This document shows, one piece after another, positions 23,492 to 36,241 of a stretch of DNA of 64,000 nt. The translations under genes and the position numbers were made by a program. The notes beneath the pieces were generated by a model, which searched no databases, was not told the origin of the DNA, and was given only the letters and a program-made list of their open reading frames with translations. The first letter of the stretch is position 1, and each line of letters starts with the position of its first letter. This stretch comes from Magicicada septendecula (taxonomy: Eukaryota > Arthropoda > Insecta > Hemiptera > Cicadidae), in the NCBI GenBank assembly GCA_034769895.1, contig CM068372.1, positions 370,593,258-370,657,257 of the forward strand, read 5' to 3'.

Positions 23492-23879
23492 CTCTTGGCT
23501 TCTGTTTCACACAGAAAGGTAGCTACTTTTCTTCTTCCTTTGTCCACTCAACAATACAACTGATGCTATCTGAATCATATGTGTCTCTAATACTAACTCA
23601 AATACATTATGTATTATTTAATTTACAACTGTCATGTTTTTAAGCGATAATGAGCACTTAAATATGAATAATTTTTAGTCTTTACTAACTTTTTTTATGA
23701 ATAACATAATCCATTGGCTTTTACTATTTTTAATTACTAATACAGATTCCGTTACACATGGTAATCAAAACCAAGACCAACTTTTAATATTCAATCTTTT
23801 ATGAGACTTTGACATTCTGAAAACTTTGAACAATTTAATATTCAATAAAGCCAAATTTTTAATACAAAAATAATTATTA
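23492..23879. other. AT-rich intron sequence
   Basis: No gene recognised between the MITE and the next LINE fragment. Confidence 0.5.
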
Positions 23880-24500
23880 TATTAACTTTACATGTAATTA
23901 TCGCCAGTGGAAAGCAAGACAAAGAAATACAATCCAGAATTAATTTGGGAAAGATTGCTATACCTACATTAAATGGAATCCTGTGGGATAAGCAAATTAC
24001 AGTAGAAACTAAAATCATTGTTAGAAGTATCATGACCTACGGCTCAGAAGTTTGGACTACTAATAAATAGAAAAGAAACAAAATTAATGACAGCAGAGAT
24101 GGACTTTTGGAGACATTCGGGAAGAGTATCCAGACGTGAGAAAATTAGAAATGAAGTCATTAAGGACAGAATGAATGCAACAAATGCAATTGTTGATTTT
24201 ATCCAAACAAAAAATTACAATGGTAAGGATCCAAACAAAAAAATTATAATGGTAAGGACACACGAAAAGAATGGCACAGGAAAGATTGCCAAGGAGAGTT
24301 ATGGAATGGACCCCCACCAGGAAGAAGGAAAAGAGGAAGACCACCTATCACCTGGATAGAAGAAATTCAGACTATATTGAGGGAATGAGAAATTGAAGAA
24401 GATCTTTGGATGGATAAGCAGCAGTGGAAGATGAGAATTCAATCGCTTATCTAAAATCTTTGGTTCCAGAAAATGCGTAAACATTGTACAGCCGGAATAA
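23880..24500 (+). mobile_element. 3' end of a LINE (endonuclease-RT type)
   Basis: Plus-strand pieces: RQDKEIQSRINLGKIAIP, then LNGILWDKQITVETKII, SIMTYGSEVWTTNK, TAEMDFWRHSGRVSRREKI then RNEVIKDRMNA, and after frame changes PGRRKRGRPPITWIEEIQ. These are the standard C-terminal motifs of insect LINE ORF2 after the RT core. A 28-bp stretch is duplicated in tandem at about 24200-24257. It ends near an AATAATAAAAAC tail. Dead by several frame changes and stops. Confidence 0.8.
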
Positions 24501-25803
24501 TAAAAACTTTACATGTCATTTAAAACAAAATAGTACTATTTAAAATATTATTATTCCATCCCATCAAATTATAATGTGTGTCACGTTACATACTTAGCTA
24601 TATTAGCTCGCACATGTCAACATTTTAATAGAAAAAATTAATAAATAAAATAAAATATAAAATAGCATCATATATAATGACTGCCTTTCAAATACAGCAA
24701 AACCTCCACTTAGCAAACACTCTGAAAAGCAGTAAACTCTCTATAAAGGGTAGTTTTGAAATTACTTTTCTAATCTTTACATATTTTAATGGATGTGACT
24801 TACCCAATAGGGGTTTCTCTGAAAAAACAGACACAGATAGCTCACAAAGTAAAATTTATAACTTTTTCTTATAGTGGACAGATCAGCAAAATCCTTCAAA
24901 CCGTAATTACTGTAACACCACGGCAGCAAATCTTTGTATAATTACAACAGGGCATCAAACGAGTGTGAGAATTTGTTATGTCTCATTTCGCGATAAATGT
25001 TGTTTATATTTTATGTTGTCAGCTTTTTTTACTGTATAGTACTGGTCGAATAAAAAAAAACTTACTTTGGTACAGTATAGTAGTTTCATAAATGTTTGAG
25101 AAATGCAAGTGTTTAACATTACTAAATGAAAAGTTGGCATTACTAAAGAGTGTGAAAATTTATTATTTTCACAATGTTGGTATTACTAAACTTTTACTGT
25201 TCCAAGATGCAGCGACCACGTTTGGTGTTGGTAAAACAAATAAGCAAAATTTTATAAGTCCAAAAGAGTACTGTTGAATAGCTGTTGGAAAATGGAAATT
25301 AAGAAAAGAAAAGAAAATTTCCAAAAACAGATGCAAGTTCTAAAGAGCATGTGTATTTAAACAGAGTATTCAGAGTATTGTTGGTCTCTGACGTTGTTTG
25401 TTGTGAACTTGTGTCAATGTGGCTGTGTTTTCCAGTTCTCTCCAGCAGACTTACAGGGTAAGTAGCGGTTCTTTTTTATATAGTTTTTCCATAGTTGCAT
25501 TTAATTTTATAGGTGGTGGTGTGTTATTCTTTTGACGGTTCACACTAGTTTGTAAATGAATCTCAGGTAGGCTTAAGTTTGTATTTAATGTATTAGTTTA
25601 ACTTACACCGGAAGATGACCACAGATTTTTTTAGTAGTCAAAACGTTGTGTGGTAAATCCTAATGGTGGTAATAGTCGAGCCTAACCTTTTTGATATGAT
25701 CAAATTTGCTAGTTAGCACAATGCTGATAATGGTCTGTTGTACACACATTATTTTACAAAACGTGTTTATTAACACTAATATTATTTTCTCTTATATACT
25801 TAC
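24501..25803. other. Intron sequence; possible pogo-like end near 24696
   Basis: CAGCAAAACCTCCACTTAGC at about 24698 followed by AAACACTCTG resembles a Tigger-type end, but no clear partner end was found (a weak candidate is near 25185-25200). The rest has no recognisable gene. Confidence 0.3.
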
Positions 25804-25966
25804 GTGCGTTTAAATTTATTAGCCATATTAATTATAGTAGAATCGTGTATCCTTTCCAGCAATAACATGGCGCAGTCTACATGTTTGTTCTTGCACGCAT
25901 GATGCAGCGCAGTGTTCAACTGGTTATCACAGGCTCTAACATCTGCTTTGCAGTCAAGTAACAGTT
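25804..25966 (-). CDS. ANKRD28/44/52: Exon of PP6 regulatory ankyrin repeat subunit
   Basis: Acceptor GTGTGGATAG, then two bases (AA) that complete a glutamate codon begun in the exon at 29609-29380. It reads LLLDCKADVRACDNQLNTA, LHHACKNKHVDCAMLLLERI, HDSTIINMANKFKRT, and stops two bases into the Thr codon before the donor GTAAGTATA. The order matches vertebrate ANKRD28 (LTLQDNSKNTALHLACSKGH, then LILEKI and LINATN). One ankyrin repeat and the start of the next are covered. The intron to the next exon is 6.6 kb. Confidence 0.92.
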
Positions 25967-26288
25967 CTATCCACACGCAAAAATAACAGCCATTAATAGT
26001 TATCAAAATTTACAAAACCACTGACACAAAAATAAATGAGATATTTTCTTCTAAACAGCAGACATATAAAATTACTGTACAACTTAAACCAAACTAAAAT
26101 GATTCACTGTGTTGGTCTATTGTTATACATTTATTCTATTGATCACTCTCTCTTTAATATCCCTGTATCCTACAAATTTATTTACATTAAATTACATCAA
26201 TGATGATAGTTGTTTGAGATATTATATACTGTACAAGATATTTTATTGTTTTAGTTCTTTATAAAAATGGCTGTGACGGATTGTAGAC
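25967..26288. other. Intron sequence
   Basis: Nothing recognised before the fold-back element. Confidence 0.5.
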
Positions 26289-27092
26289 ATTTGAGTTTGA
26301 ATCCAAATGAAGGACTTTTGCCATCACAGAAAAAATACAAATATGACGTTTCGCCCACCCAAACAATCAGCAGCCATCTTCAGGCTAATTATAAACAAAT
26401 ACATGAACAGTAATAAAGAATTCTCTTTCAACAAGTGATAGAGAGTTGACAAAATAATAATAACGAAAATTTACATCAAAACTCGAGCACGCTTTCTGTT
26501 ACTTGAGCATGTGTAGGAGGTGCAACATAAGGTTTTATGGCAGGAAGAAAAAAAACAAGGTAAGAACAGAAATAGTTCGAATGAAGATTTAAAGGAAGGT
26601 TCTGTTATTATTAGAAATAGTAACTGCATTAGTCACATTAACAGTGAAATTATGAACATAAACACACATGATTCATAAAGCACTTTAGATGGTTATTGGG
26701 TTGGCTTAGTGTAGGTGGTGTTTGTTTCTACTTTCATCTTTACTATATAAACACTGGAGTAGTTGCATCCCAGTCGTAGTGTTTTGTTCACCTTGTGCTG
26801 TGCAAGTGTTCGTGTCTATTGCGCTTATGTTCTGTTAGTGTTGTTTTCTCCTACTAAGTTTGTTTTTGTATTATTTAGTCTTTTGATCATATGTGAACTT
26901 TTATTAAATTTACTTATTATTTTATTTTGTTGACTCCCTATCACTCATTGATAAGACTATTATTTGTTACTTTTCATGGATTGGTTTATAATTAGCCTGG
27001 AGTCAGCTGTCGATTGTTTGGATGGCCGAAACGTCAAATTTATACTTTGTTTGGGATGGTAAAAGTCTTGTCATTTTGATCCAAACTCAAAT
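26289..27092. mobile_element. Fold-back element with ~215-bp inverted arms
   Basis: The left arm starts ATTTGAGTTTGAATCC and carries TGACGTTTCGCCCACCC, AAACAATCAGCAGCCATC and CAGGCTAATTATAAAC. The right arm in reverse complement starts ATTTGAGTTTGGATCA and carries TTTGACGTTTCGGCCATCC, AAACAATCGACAGC and CAGGCTAATTATAAAC. Similarity continues through AGTGATAG-GGAGT-ACAAAATAA into the interior. The GCCGAAACGTC wording also occurs in Penelope-like elements, so a paired Penelope terminal repeat is an alternative. Non-coding. Confidence 0.75.
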
Positions 27093-27479
27093 AATTATTA
27101 TTTGTAGTATGTCTTACATTAATTTGTCTGGGATTTCCTATAACATCTGTCTAGCAAAAAGGATATAGACATAAAACTACTTTTTGATTTAGTCACAAAA
27201 CAAAAAAATTCTGTTTCCATTTACTCATATTAGTGACTGGAAAGTGACCGAAAATTTAAGACACAATGACAATAACGATGAAAATAATGACCATAATTAT
27301 AATATTAAAGTTCATTAAATGCTTACAAAAAAATCAATTGTACAAGTTTTGAACATCCAAAAATATATGGTTTCATATTGTCTCAAACCAAAGACTTTGT
27401 AAAGTAATAATTTGAGCAAGAAACTACAATGCTACTTAAGAATTTTCAAAAAAAGTTAGCCAATACTATTCTTACAAAT
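27093..27479. other. Intron sequence
   Basis: AT-rich, no gene recognised. Confidence 0.45.
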
Positions 27480-28440
27480 TATAGGTACTACGTACAATCT
27501 GATTCATGTGACTGGCATTAGTTTATCCCGATCTCTTCGATTAACTGCAACAAGTTATTTCATGCAGTTCAGTATCTACTCTTTTTAACATTTATATAGA
27601 CGATCTAGTAAGGAAATGGAAACATACAGTGAACCGTGGTATTAAGATATCATGAGACAGGTGTTTGAATGTGCTGTTGCTTGCTGATGACTTGCTTGCA
27701 ATTCAAAATACAGAATCTGCTTTACAAAAATCTGTTTTTAAGCTTCATCAGATTGCAAACAATACAATATGAAAATATCCACTACAAAAACAAAGGTAAT
27801 GGCATTTTGAGGCAAGAAACCAATAAGAACAAAAATAATAATTAGTGTGATCAAATTGTAGAACAGGTGAGCTATTTTAACTGTTTGGAAAATGATACTG
27901 GCTGTGATAAGAATTTTGATATTGATGTTGTTACATAAGTTTCAGACAATTTGTGAGAAAATAATCGTATTTTTAGAAACAAGGTACGTTGAGACACAAA
28001 ATGAAAGTTTTACAAAGTTTTGGTGGGCCCTGTACTGACCTATGCGCGTGAATTATGGACAACAACCAAGAAACAAGAAAGTGATACATAGGCCTCAGAA
28101 ATGGTGTTCTTAAGAGGAGTTAAAAGATGTTTTAAACTTGATCATATAAAGAATGAGGCCATAAGAGAAGAATTATGAGTTTTTAATTTGAATGAAACAC
28201 TAAAGATTATAAACAATGGTGTAAAGAACACTTTGAAAGAATCTCACATTCAAGTCTGAGCAAACAAGTCTGGCAACATAAACATATAGGACACAGGTGT
28301 GTGGGTAGACCCAGGAAGAGACGGCTGAAGGATCTTTGAAGGCGGAACTTACAGCACCTTGCTTTTGCCGTGTTGACAAGATGATGATTTCATTAAAACA
28401 CCACATGGTCACTCAAACTCTTGTATTATATGAATAAACA
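27480..28440 (+). mobile_element. Degenerate LINE reverse-transcriptase region
   Basis: Plus-strand pieces in order: LFNIYIDDLVRKWK near 27590, VLLLADDLLAIQNTESALQK near 27675, KFYKVLVGPVLTYARELW then TTTKKQES near 28010, ASEMVFLRGVKRCFKLDHIK then NEAIREEL near 28090. These are RT and post-RT motifs of the same broad LINE type as 11350-15255 and 23880-24500. The usual Y of YADD is L here (LLADD). Many stops. Confidence 0.75.
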
Positions 28441-28881
28441 AGTAATGTTTTAAACTGATTATCTACTTGAAGAATACTGTATAAATATACAACAGACCAT
28501 ATAACTTTAAAGTGCCACATAAATAAATGAGATGCACTGTAATTACTCACTAATGCTGTAGGCTGATCCTTCACACTATACTGACTTTCAGTGATTCTAC
28601 AATATGCAACATTCATACATTTTTTTATTATTAATTTTATGATTGTTTTTATATTATACCATTATACTTTTATGGTTCCACAATACTTTTAAACGTATTT
28701 GTTATGCAAACTTGAACTATTGTAATCATTTTAGTTTACAGCACACACATGAACGCGCACGCGTGCGCACACACACAATGTTACGCTGACAAAATAAATA
28801 GTACCCCATCGATGGTTTACATTACACATATGGTACACGTGGCAACAGCCAAAGCCATTCCAGATGCTTAGAAATCATTCA
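28441..28881. other. Intron sequence with short CA/CG repeats
   Basis: No gene. A short alternating purine-pyrimidine run (ACACATGAACGCGCACGCG) is at about 28744-28762. Confidence 0.45.
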
Positions 28882-29310
28882 GTGTGGCAGAATTACTTAA
28901 CATTCTAGGTCATGCAAGATGCCACTTCCAGGCGTTACTCGAATATTCGATCTGCATCCAAACCCGCTATGTCATTACAATGCAAGGTGGCAGCAGAGTA
29001 TAAATACAGGATTTCAAAGCGGTCAGTTCAGTTTGAGACCAGTGATAACAGAGTAACGTTCAGGATGTTTGCTTTTGTAACTGGCGGAAAGAGATTACTG
29101 TGTTAATTTGTGCAAGACTAATAACGTGAGATTTACTGTTGTGCATTGGACAAGTTTAACTTGAATTATTGTATAAGAGTGCTTTGTTGATTTATAACTG
29201 CCGCTGATTTATAAAAGTTTGTTGATTTAAACTGTTTAAGTGTCTAATTAAATTCTGTAATTCGTGACTTCATTGGTGTCTGTAATTCTGTTTTCACTGT
29301 ACTCACAATG
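28882..29310 (+). mobile_element. Possible solo LTR
   Basis: A block starting TGTGGCAGAATTACTTAAC has a TATA box (TATAAATA, 28999-29006) and, about 24 bases on, TCAGTTCAGT, which fits an insect initiator. It ends in a T-rich region near GTACTCACAATG. The layout is LTR-like, but no flanking duplication or partner was found. Confidence 0.3.
28999..29032 (+). promoter_or_regulatory. TATA box and initiator-like pair
   Basis: TATAAATA at 28999-29006 and TCAGTTCAGT at 29023-29032, spaced like an arthropod core promoter. The strand is opposite to the ankyrin gene. Confidence 0.4.
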
Positions 29311-29379
29311 ATCCAACGTGGCCAGATAATTAATAATTCCCATGCATTAAATTAACTATACTGTCAGTTTGTCAAATAC

Positions 29380-29609
29380 CAAATACAAGTGAATGTCCTT
29401 GAGCTGCTGCACATATAAGAGGAGTTCTGCCTCTGTAGTCCCGTTCTTCTAGGGGCGCCCTGTGTCGCAGCAACAACTGTGAACACTCCACACTGTTGTG
29501 CAAGGCAGCCACATGTAATGGCATGCACTGTCTCACGTCTCGAAGCCACACTACACTTGGCCCAAAGTATGAAAGAATCAGCTGTAAACACTGTTCACTT
29601 CCCTGATAC
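29380..29609 (-). CDS. ANKRD28/44/52: Exon of PP6 regulatory ankyrin repeat subunit
   Basis: Acceptor ATTGTTACAG; the first base completes a valine codon begun at 62830. It reads YQGSEQCLQLILSYFGPSVV, WLRDVRQCMPLHVAALHNSV, ECSQLLLRHRAPLEERDYRG, RTPLICAAAQGHSLVF and ends one base into a Glu codon before GTATTTG. It aligns with ANKRD28 (PLHAAAFTDHVECLQLLLSH, TPLMMAAENGQTNTVE). Two ankyrin repeats are covered. It lies 33.2 kb from the preceding exon. The open frame continues upstream of the acceptor to 29896, but that part has no ankyrin character and is intron. Confidence 0.92.
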
Positions 29610-30584
29610 CTGTAACAATATAGTGTCCAATATACCACAGTTTTACTAAAACATGTCACAACCATAAATTCTAAAAAGAAAGTATATTTTCTTAACCTTC
29701 TCATAAAATATTTTAACTGTCTCTTCCCTTTAGCTTCGTATGCGCATACATTCTTTTGTTCACAATTTCTAATACTGACAAACACCTTCACTATTTTGCT
29801 ACTATATATTATGTTAACCCTATGTAATGGTACATTTCCTTCAGTATAGCAGAAACAGATTTTCAATGTAATGCAAAAACATATTTTCATGTGCAAGAGA
29901 CATCAGAAAGCGAGAGCTTGGAATTTTTCATATGTAACTTTCGAGTGTCGTGGTCAGCAAGTGTACGTGCCTGAGAACCAATGTCGCATGCTCCAGGAGC
30001 ATTGCGTCAGCTTCACTGGACGATTTTCTCACAGGAAAACAGACTAAACTGGTTAGCGTGGGAACGCGGAGAGGTGCACAACCAAGCGTCAGAACAGTCA
30101 CAATCTTAATGGGAAACAGTTCAGACGGCAGCGGCAGTGACTCCAGAAGGCTATGCCTTGGTAAAAATGTACCGAAGTAAAAACAGTGTTAGTAGTGCCT
30201 CTGATGACTTGTAATTAAGATGTAATTACAAACAAAGTAACTGTGAAGTCGGGTAGTTGGATAGTGCACACACATAAAAAATACGACTCGGCCATACTAA
30301 GTATGTGCTCAGTGCGAAATAATATAGGCCATTTGGTGTTTTAATTACTATATTACTAGTTACAAAATCGATAAACAATATTTTACCGCATTTTTTTGGT
30401 TAAAATTGTACAAAACGTATTTTTAAACAGCTTCAGTTGCAATATATAATCAATAATAAAAATATTATGAGAATTTTCATAAGAGGCAAGTCTGGGTGTG
30501 GAATAATTATTTTTTATTATTATATACATACCACCAAATACAGTAAAGTTTAAATTAAATTAAAAATTTTTTTAGTATTAAATA
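29610..30584. other. Intron sequence, nothing recognised
   Basis: A 76-codon open frame at 29950-30180 matches no family I know. The rest is AT-rich. Confidence 0.45.
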
Positions 30585-32398
30585 CAGTAGAACTCCACTT
30601 ATCCAAATCGATATCAGGAAATTAAAATATCGGTATGGAGAACCACACATGACTTCCATGTTCTAAGATTTATATTTAAAATCATATTCGAAAAGAAATA
30701 TTTCTATAGAAACTACTTCTTTCTACTTATTGCTTCAGCCTTAAACCACAGTACTGTGGTCACTAACGTATACCACCTCACGTTTTCGCACTCGATTTTC
30801 ACTGAGATGGAAGTCGATGGCACTGCCGAAAAGTCTGGTTTTGCAGAAAACATTTGACTATGGCTAAACAGCCCGGGAAGGAATTTTAACAAAGAACTAC
30901 TTCTTTGTTGCCGATAACATAGTACACATAAAAAATTCTCCCCTCCCCCTTCAACTATAATTTTCATTTATAGAAAATTACCCCCACCCCGTTCACCTAA
31001 CCTCTTCATTTATAGATATTTCATCTACGTTTCTACAGTGGATTATTATCAGCTTCTTATCAAGATACTTTATTTATCAAAATTAAGTACTTTACTCTTG
31101 TTAAAACATAAAACGTTGGAGGTAAACTACCCCTTTCTCTAAACCGATCTTCACCAAAATCAATAGACCTTCAGTCCTCTACAATGCAGGGTTGCATGCA
31201 AAAAAATATTTGATTCTGTTTCAATTTGCGGCAGTTATCGTTCGTCATGAAAACATTTCTCTTGTTACAACATAACATGTTTCAGATAAACTACCCCTTT
31301 CCCTTTACCGATCTTCACCAAAATCAACAGGCCTTGAGTTATCTACAATTTAGGAACGTATGCAAAAAATTATTTGATTTTCTTTGAATTTACGGCAGTT
31401 ATCGTTCGTCATAGAAAAAATTACCCTTGTTAAAACATAAGAAGTTGCAAGTACACTACCCCTTTCTCTAAACCGATCTTCACCAAAATCAATAGACCTT
31501 CAGTCCTCTACAATTCAGGGCTGTATGCAAAACATTATTTGATTCTGTTTGAATTTGCAGCTCTTTATCGTTTGCCATAGTAAATACCCTTGTTAAAATA
31601 TAAAACGTTGCAGGTAAACTACCTCTTTCCCTTAACCGATCTTCAACAAAATTAACAGACCTTGAGTTCTGTATAACTCAAAAATGTATGCAAAAGAGTA
31701 GTTGATTCGGTTTGAATTTATGGCAGTTATCGTTCGTCATAGAAAAAATTAACACTTGTTAAAAACATAAAATGTTGCAGGTAAACTACCCTAATCCCTT
31801 AACCGATCTATACCAAAACCAGCAGGTCTTGAGAACTCTGCAATTCAGGGCTGTATGCAAAACATTATTTGATTCTGTTTCAATTTGTGGCTATTATCGT
31901 TTGCCATAGAAAAAAATTATCCTTGATAAGAAAAACGTTGCAGGTAAACTACCCCTTCCCGTTAACAGATCTTCACCAAAAACAATAGGTCTTGACTACT
32001 CTACAAATCAGAGGTGTATGCAAAAAATTATTTGATTTTGTTTGAATTTGCGACTCTTATCATTTGCCATAGAAAATACCCTTTTAAAACATAAAACGTT
32101 GCAGGTAAACTACCCCTTTCCCTTAACCGATCTTCACCAAAAACAATAGGCCCTGAGAACTCTACAATTCAGGGCCGTATGCAAACAATTATTTGATTCT
32201 GTTTAAATTTGCGGCTTTTATCGTTATCCACAGAAAATACCCTTGTTAAAATATAAAATGTTGCAGGTAAACTACCCCTTTCCCTTAACCGATCTTCACC
32301 AAAAACAATAGGTCTTGAGAACTCTATAATTCAGGGCTGTATGCAAAAGACTAGTTGATTCTGTTTGAATTTGCGGCTGTTATCATTTGCCATAGAAA

Positions 32399-32705
32399 AA
32401 TATCGGTATGGAGAACCATACATGACTTCCATATTCTAAGATTTATATTTAAAATCATTTTCGAAATGAAATATTACTATAGAAACTACTTCTTTCTACT
32501 TACTGCTTCAGCCTTAACCACAGTACTGTGGTCACTAACGTATACCACCTCACGTTATCGCACTCGATTTTCACTGATGATGGAAGTCGATGGCATTGCC
32601 GAAATGTCTGGTTTTGTAGAAAACATTGGACTACAGCCAAATATCCCGGGAAGGAATTTTAACAAAAACTACTTCTTTGTTGCCGATAACGTTGTACACA
32701 TATAT
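32399..32705 (+). repeat. Representative A (5') module of the array
   Basis: Starts with the hairpin GTATGG-AGAA-CCATAC, then ACTTCCATATTCTAAG, which echoes the 3' palindrome of the Z module. It contains the perfect palindrome CCACAGTACTGTGG and ends near CGTTGTACACATATATA. An open frame crosses it (32355-32759), but other copies do not keep it as a protein, so I do not call a gene. Confidence 0.8.
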
Positions 32706-32719
32706 ATAAAAAATATGCA

Positions 32720-33105
32720 TAAAATTAATGGCTTGTATAAGTTGATTGATCTCCATTAAGTAGTGCTCAAGTTTCCAAAGTTTTAATACTATGATGTCCG
32801 TAATTAAAACATCAGAGCAGGTTTAGTGTATATGAGGGTACACCGTGGACAAAAATTTTCAACAATTCCTATTCAGCGTTGCTTAGAATAAAGCTGCGAA
32901 TCTACAGTGTACGTTTCACAGAACAAACACGCGGAAAAGAAGGAGCACTCCGAAGTCACTCATGGACCCTCAGCATCTTGCAGAGGGTTCATTCCCTAAA
33001 GACGAAAAGTCTGTCTATGAATCGTTCCCCTGTAAACACGTGCAGTTACACTGCCCAGCGATCCACATGAAGCAAATCGCTATCCACGCTGGACACTTCT
33101 CGGCT
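32720..33105. other. Unique segment within the array
   Basis: Follows the A module at 32399 and joins sequence starting CGGCTTGCACGCATTATG at about 33105, the same sequence that follows the hAT-like MITE at 37080 and 46315. It may be the older state of that position. No gene recognised. Confidence 0.4.
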
Positions 33106-34149
33106 TGCACGCATTATGTTGGTATGGGTTTCGGCACTTTCCATTTAAAAAGCGTGCAAATGTAAGAAAATAAACATGAATGAGGCCAGAAATAACGCGA
33201 ATTGTGTGTGTGTGTGTGTGTGTGTGTTCCCTGCCTTTTTATTGCGGTAGTCATAATAATAAAATGGAAACATAAACAGTACATAACAGAGATATGCTTG
33301 CCTGCCACGCACGATATATTTTCTCTTATACATGATTTACATTAAAATGAAAAAATTATAATTTTATTGCCTAGCAACAAAATTATTTTATTTTTAACAA
33401 TTACCATTGTTTGAAAAAGTTTAAATGAATTTTCCAAGTACTTTACTCTTGTTAAAACGTAAAAGGTTGCAGGTAAACTACCCCTTCCCCTTAACCGATC
33501 TTCATCAAAAACAATAGGTCTTGAGTACTCTACAAATCAGGGCTGTATGCAAAAAATTATTTGATTCTGTTTGAATTTGTGGCTGTTATCGTTTGCCATA
33601 GAAAATACCCTTGATAAAAAAAACGCTGCAGGTAAACTACCCCTTTCCCTTAACCGATCTTCACCAAAAACAATAGGTCTTGAGAACTCTGCAATTTAGG
33701 GCTGTATGCAAATAATCTTTTGATTCTGTTTGAATTTGCGGCTGTTATCGTTTGCCATAGGAAATACCCTTGTTAAAACATAAAACGTTGCAGGTAAACT
33801 ACCCCTTTCCCTTAACCGATCTTCACCAAAAACAATAGGTCTTGAAAACTCCATAATTCAGGGCTGTATGCAAAACATTATTTGATTCTGTTTGAATTTG
33901 CGGCTGTTATCGTTTGCCAAAAAAAAAAAAAATATCGGTATGGAGAACCATACATGACTTCCATATTCTAAGATTTATATTTAAAATCATTTTCAGCCAA
34001 ACAGCCAGGCTGTGTCTTACCTGCCTTTTTATTGCTGTATTAAATGAAAAATATTATATTACATTAAAATGAAAAAATTATAATTTTATTGCCTGGCAAC
34101 AAAATTATTTTATTTTTAACAATTACCATTGTTTCAAAAAGTTTAAATA

Positions 34150-35450
34150 AATTTTCAAGTACTTTACTCTTGTTAAAACGTAAAAGGTTGCAGGTAAACT
34201 ACCCCTTCCCCTTAACCGATCTTCACCAAAATCGAAAGTCATTGAGACCTCTACAATTCAGGGACGTATGCAAAAAATTATTTCATTCTGTTTGAATTTG
34301 CGGCTGTTATCGTTTGCCATAGAAAATACGCTTGATAAAAAAACGTTGCAGGTAAACTACCCCTTCCCCTTAACCGATATTCACCAAAAACAATAGGTCT
34401 TGAGTACTCTACAAATCAGGGCTGTATGCAAAACATTATTTGATTCTGTTTGAATTTGCGGCTGTTATCGTTTGCCATAGAAAATACCCTTGTTAAAAAA
34501 ACGTTGCAGGTAAACTACCCCTTTCCCTCAACCGATCTTCACCAAAAACAATAGGTCTTGAGAAATCTACAATTCAGGGCTGTATGCGAAACATTATTTG
34601 ATTCTGTTTGAATTTGCGGCTGTTATCGTTTGCCAAAAAAAAAAAAATTTCCCTTGATAAAAAAAACCGTTGCAGGTAAACTACCCCTTCCCCTCAACCG
34701 ATCTTCACCAAAAACAATAGGTCGCGAGTACTCTACAAATCAGGGCTGTATGCAAAAAATTATTTGATTCTGTTTGAATTTGCGGCAGTTGTCGTTTGCC
34801 ATAGAAAATACGCATGATAAAAAACGTTGCTGGTAAACTACCCCTTCCCCTCAACCGATCTTCACCAAAAACAATAGGTCTTGAGTACTCTACAAATCAG
34901 GGCTGTATGCAGAAAATTATTTGATTCTGTTTGAATTTGCGGCTGTTATCGTTTGCCATAGAAAATACCCTTGTTAAAAAAACGTTGTAGGTAAACTACC
35001 CCTTTCCCTTAACCGATCTTCACCAAAAACAAAAGGTCTTGAGAACTCTACAATTTAGGGCTGTATGCAAATAATCTTTTCATTCTGTTTGAATTTGCGG
35101 CTGTTATCGTTTGCCATAGGAAATACCCTTGTTAAAACATAAAACGTTACAGGTAAACTACCCCTTTCCCTTAACCGATCTTCACCAAAAACAATAGGTC
35201 TTGAGAACTCTACAATTCAGGGCTGTATGCGAAACATTATTTGATTCTGTTTGAATTTGCGGCTGTTATCGTTTGCCAAACAAACAAAATTACCCTTGCT
35301 AAAAAAAAACCGTTGCAGGTAAACTACCCCTTTCCCTCAACCGATCTTCACCAAAAACAATAGGTCGCGAGAACTCTGCAAAACCGGGCTGTATGCAAAA
35401 AATTATTTGATTCTGTTTGAATTTGCGGCAGTTATCATTTGCCATAGAAA
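34150..35450 (+). repeat. Representative block of ~160-bp monomers
   Basis: GGTAAAC tracts at 34193, 34351, 34509, 34675, 34832, 34990, 35152 and 35318 give spacings of 158, 158, 166, 157, 158, 162 and 166. The length difference comes from an optional AAACATA after CTTGTTAA and variable A runs. Each unit ends TGCCATAGAAAA, where another monomer, an S-Z block or an A module may follow. Confidence 0.92.
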
Positions 35451-36241
35451 AAAAATCTACAGACAGACAGACAGACAGACAGACACACAGACAGACAGAC
35501 ACACAGACACTTTTCGGAAAACGACTTTTTTTCATGTTTTGAGTGTAGTAGAATCAGAATCTGCAATAATCTCGAACACGATTTTTTTTGCCATCACCAT
35601 ACTTCCATTCCTTAAGGAATATGGAAGTAAAATACCCTTGATAAAAAAAAACTGTTGCAGGTAAACTACCCCTTTCCCTCAACCGATCTTCACTGAAAAC
35701 AATAGGTCGTGAGTATTCTACAAATCAGGGCTTTATGCAAAAAATTATTTGATTCTGTTTGAATTTGCGGCTGTTATCGTTTGCCATAGAAAAAAATCTA
35801 CAGACAGACACTTTTCGAAAAACGACTTTTTTTCATGTTTTGAGTGTAGTACAATCAGAATCTGCAATAATCTCGAACACGATTTTTTTTGCCATCACCA
35901 TACTTCCATTTCCTTAAGGAATATGGAAGTAAAATATAGGTATGGAGAACCATACATGACTTCCATATTCTAAAATTTATATTTAAAATCATTTTCGAAA
36001 TGTAATATTACCATAGAAATTACTTCTTTCTACTTACTGCTTCAGCCTTAACCACAGTACTGTGGTCACTAACGTATACCACCTCACGTTATCGCACTCG
36101 ATTTTCACTGATGATGGAAGTCGATGGCACTGCCGAAATGTCTGGTTTTGTAGAAAACATTGGACTACGGACAAATATCCCGGGAAGGAATTTTAACAAA
36201 AACTACTTCTTTGTTGCCGATAATGTTGTACACATATATAT

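Noticed and set aside
29610-29896. Upstream extension of the open frame of the exon at 29380-29609
   Set aside because: A good acceptor lies at 29610-29611, the ankyrin match begins exactly there, and the extension has no ankyrin pattern.
29950-30180. 76-codon plus-strand open frame
   Set aside because: No recognisable domain, not supported by splice context or repeats; may be chance.
33465-35330. Regular direct repeats as a CRISPR-like array
   Set aside because: The whole ~160-bp unit is repeated, with no unique spacers. This is a satellite in an animal genome.
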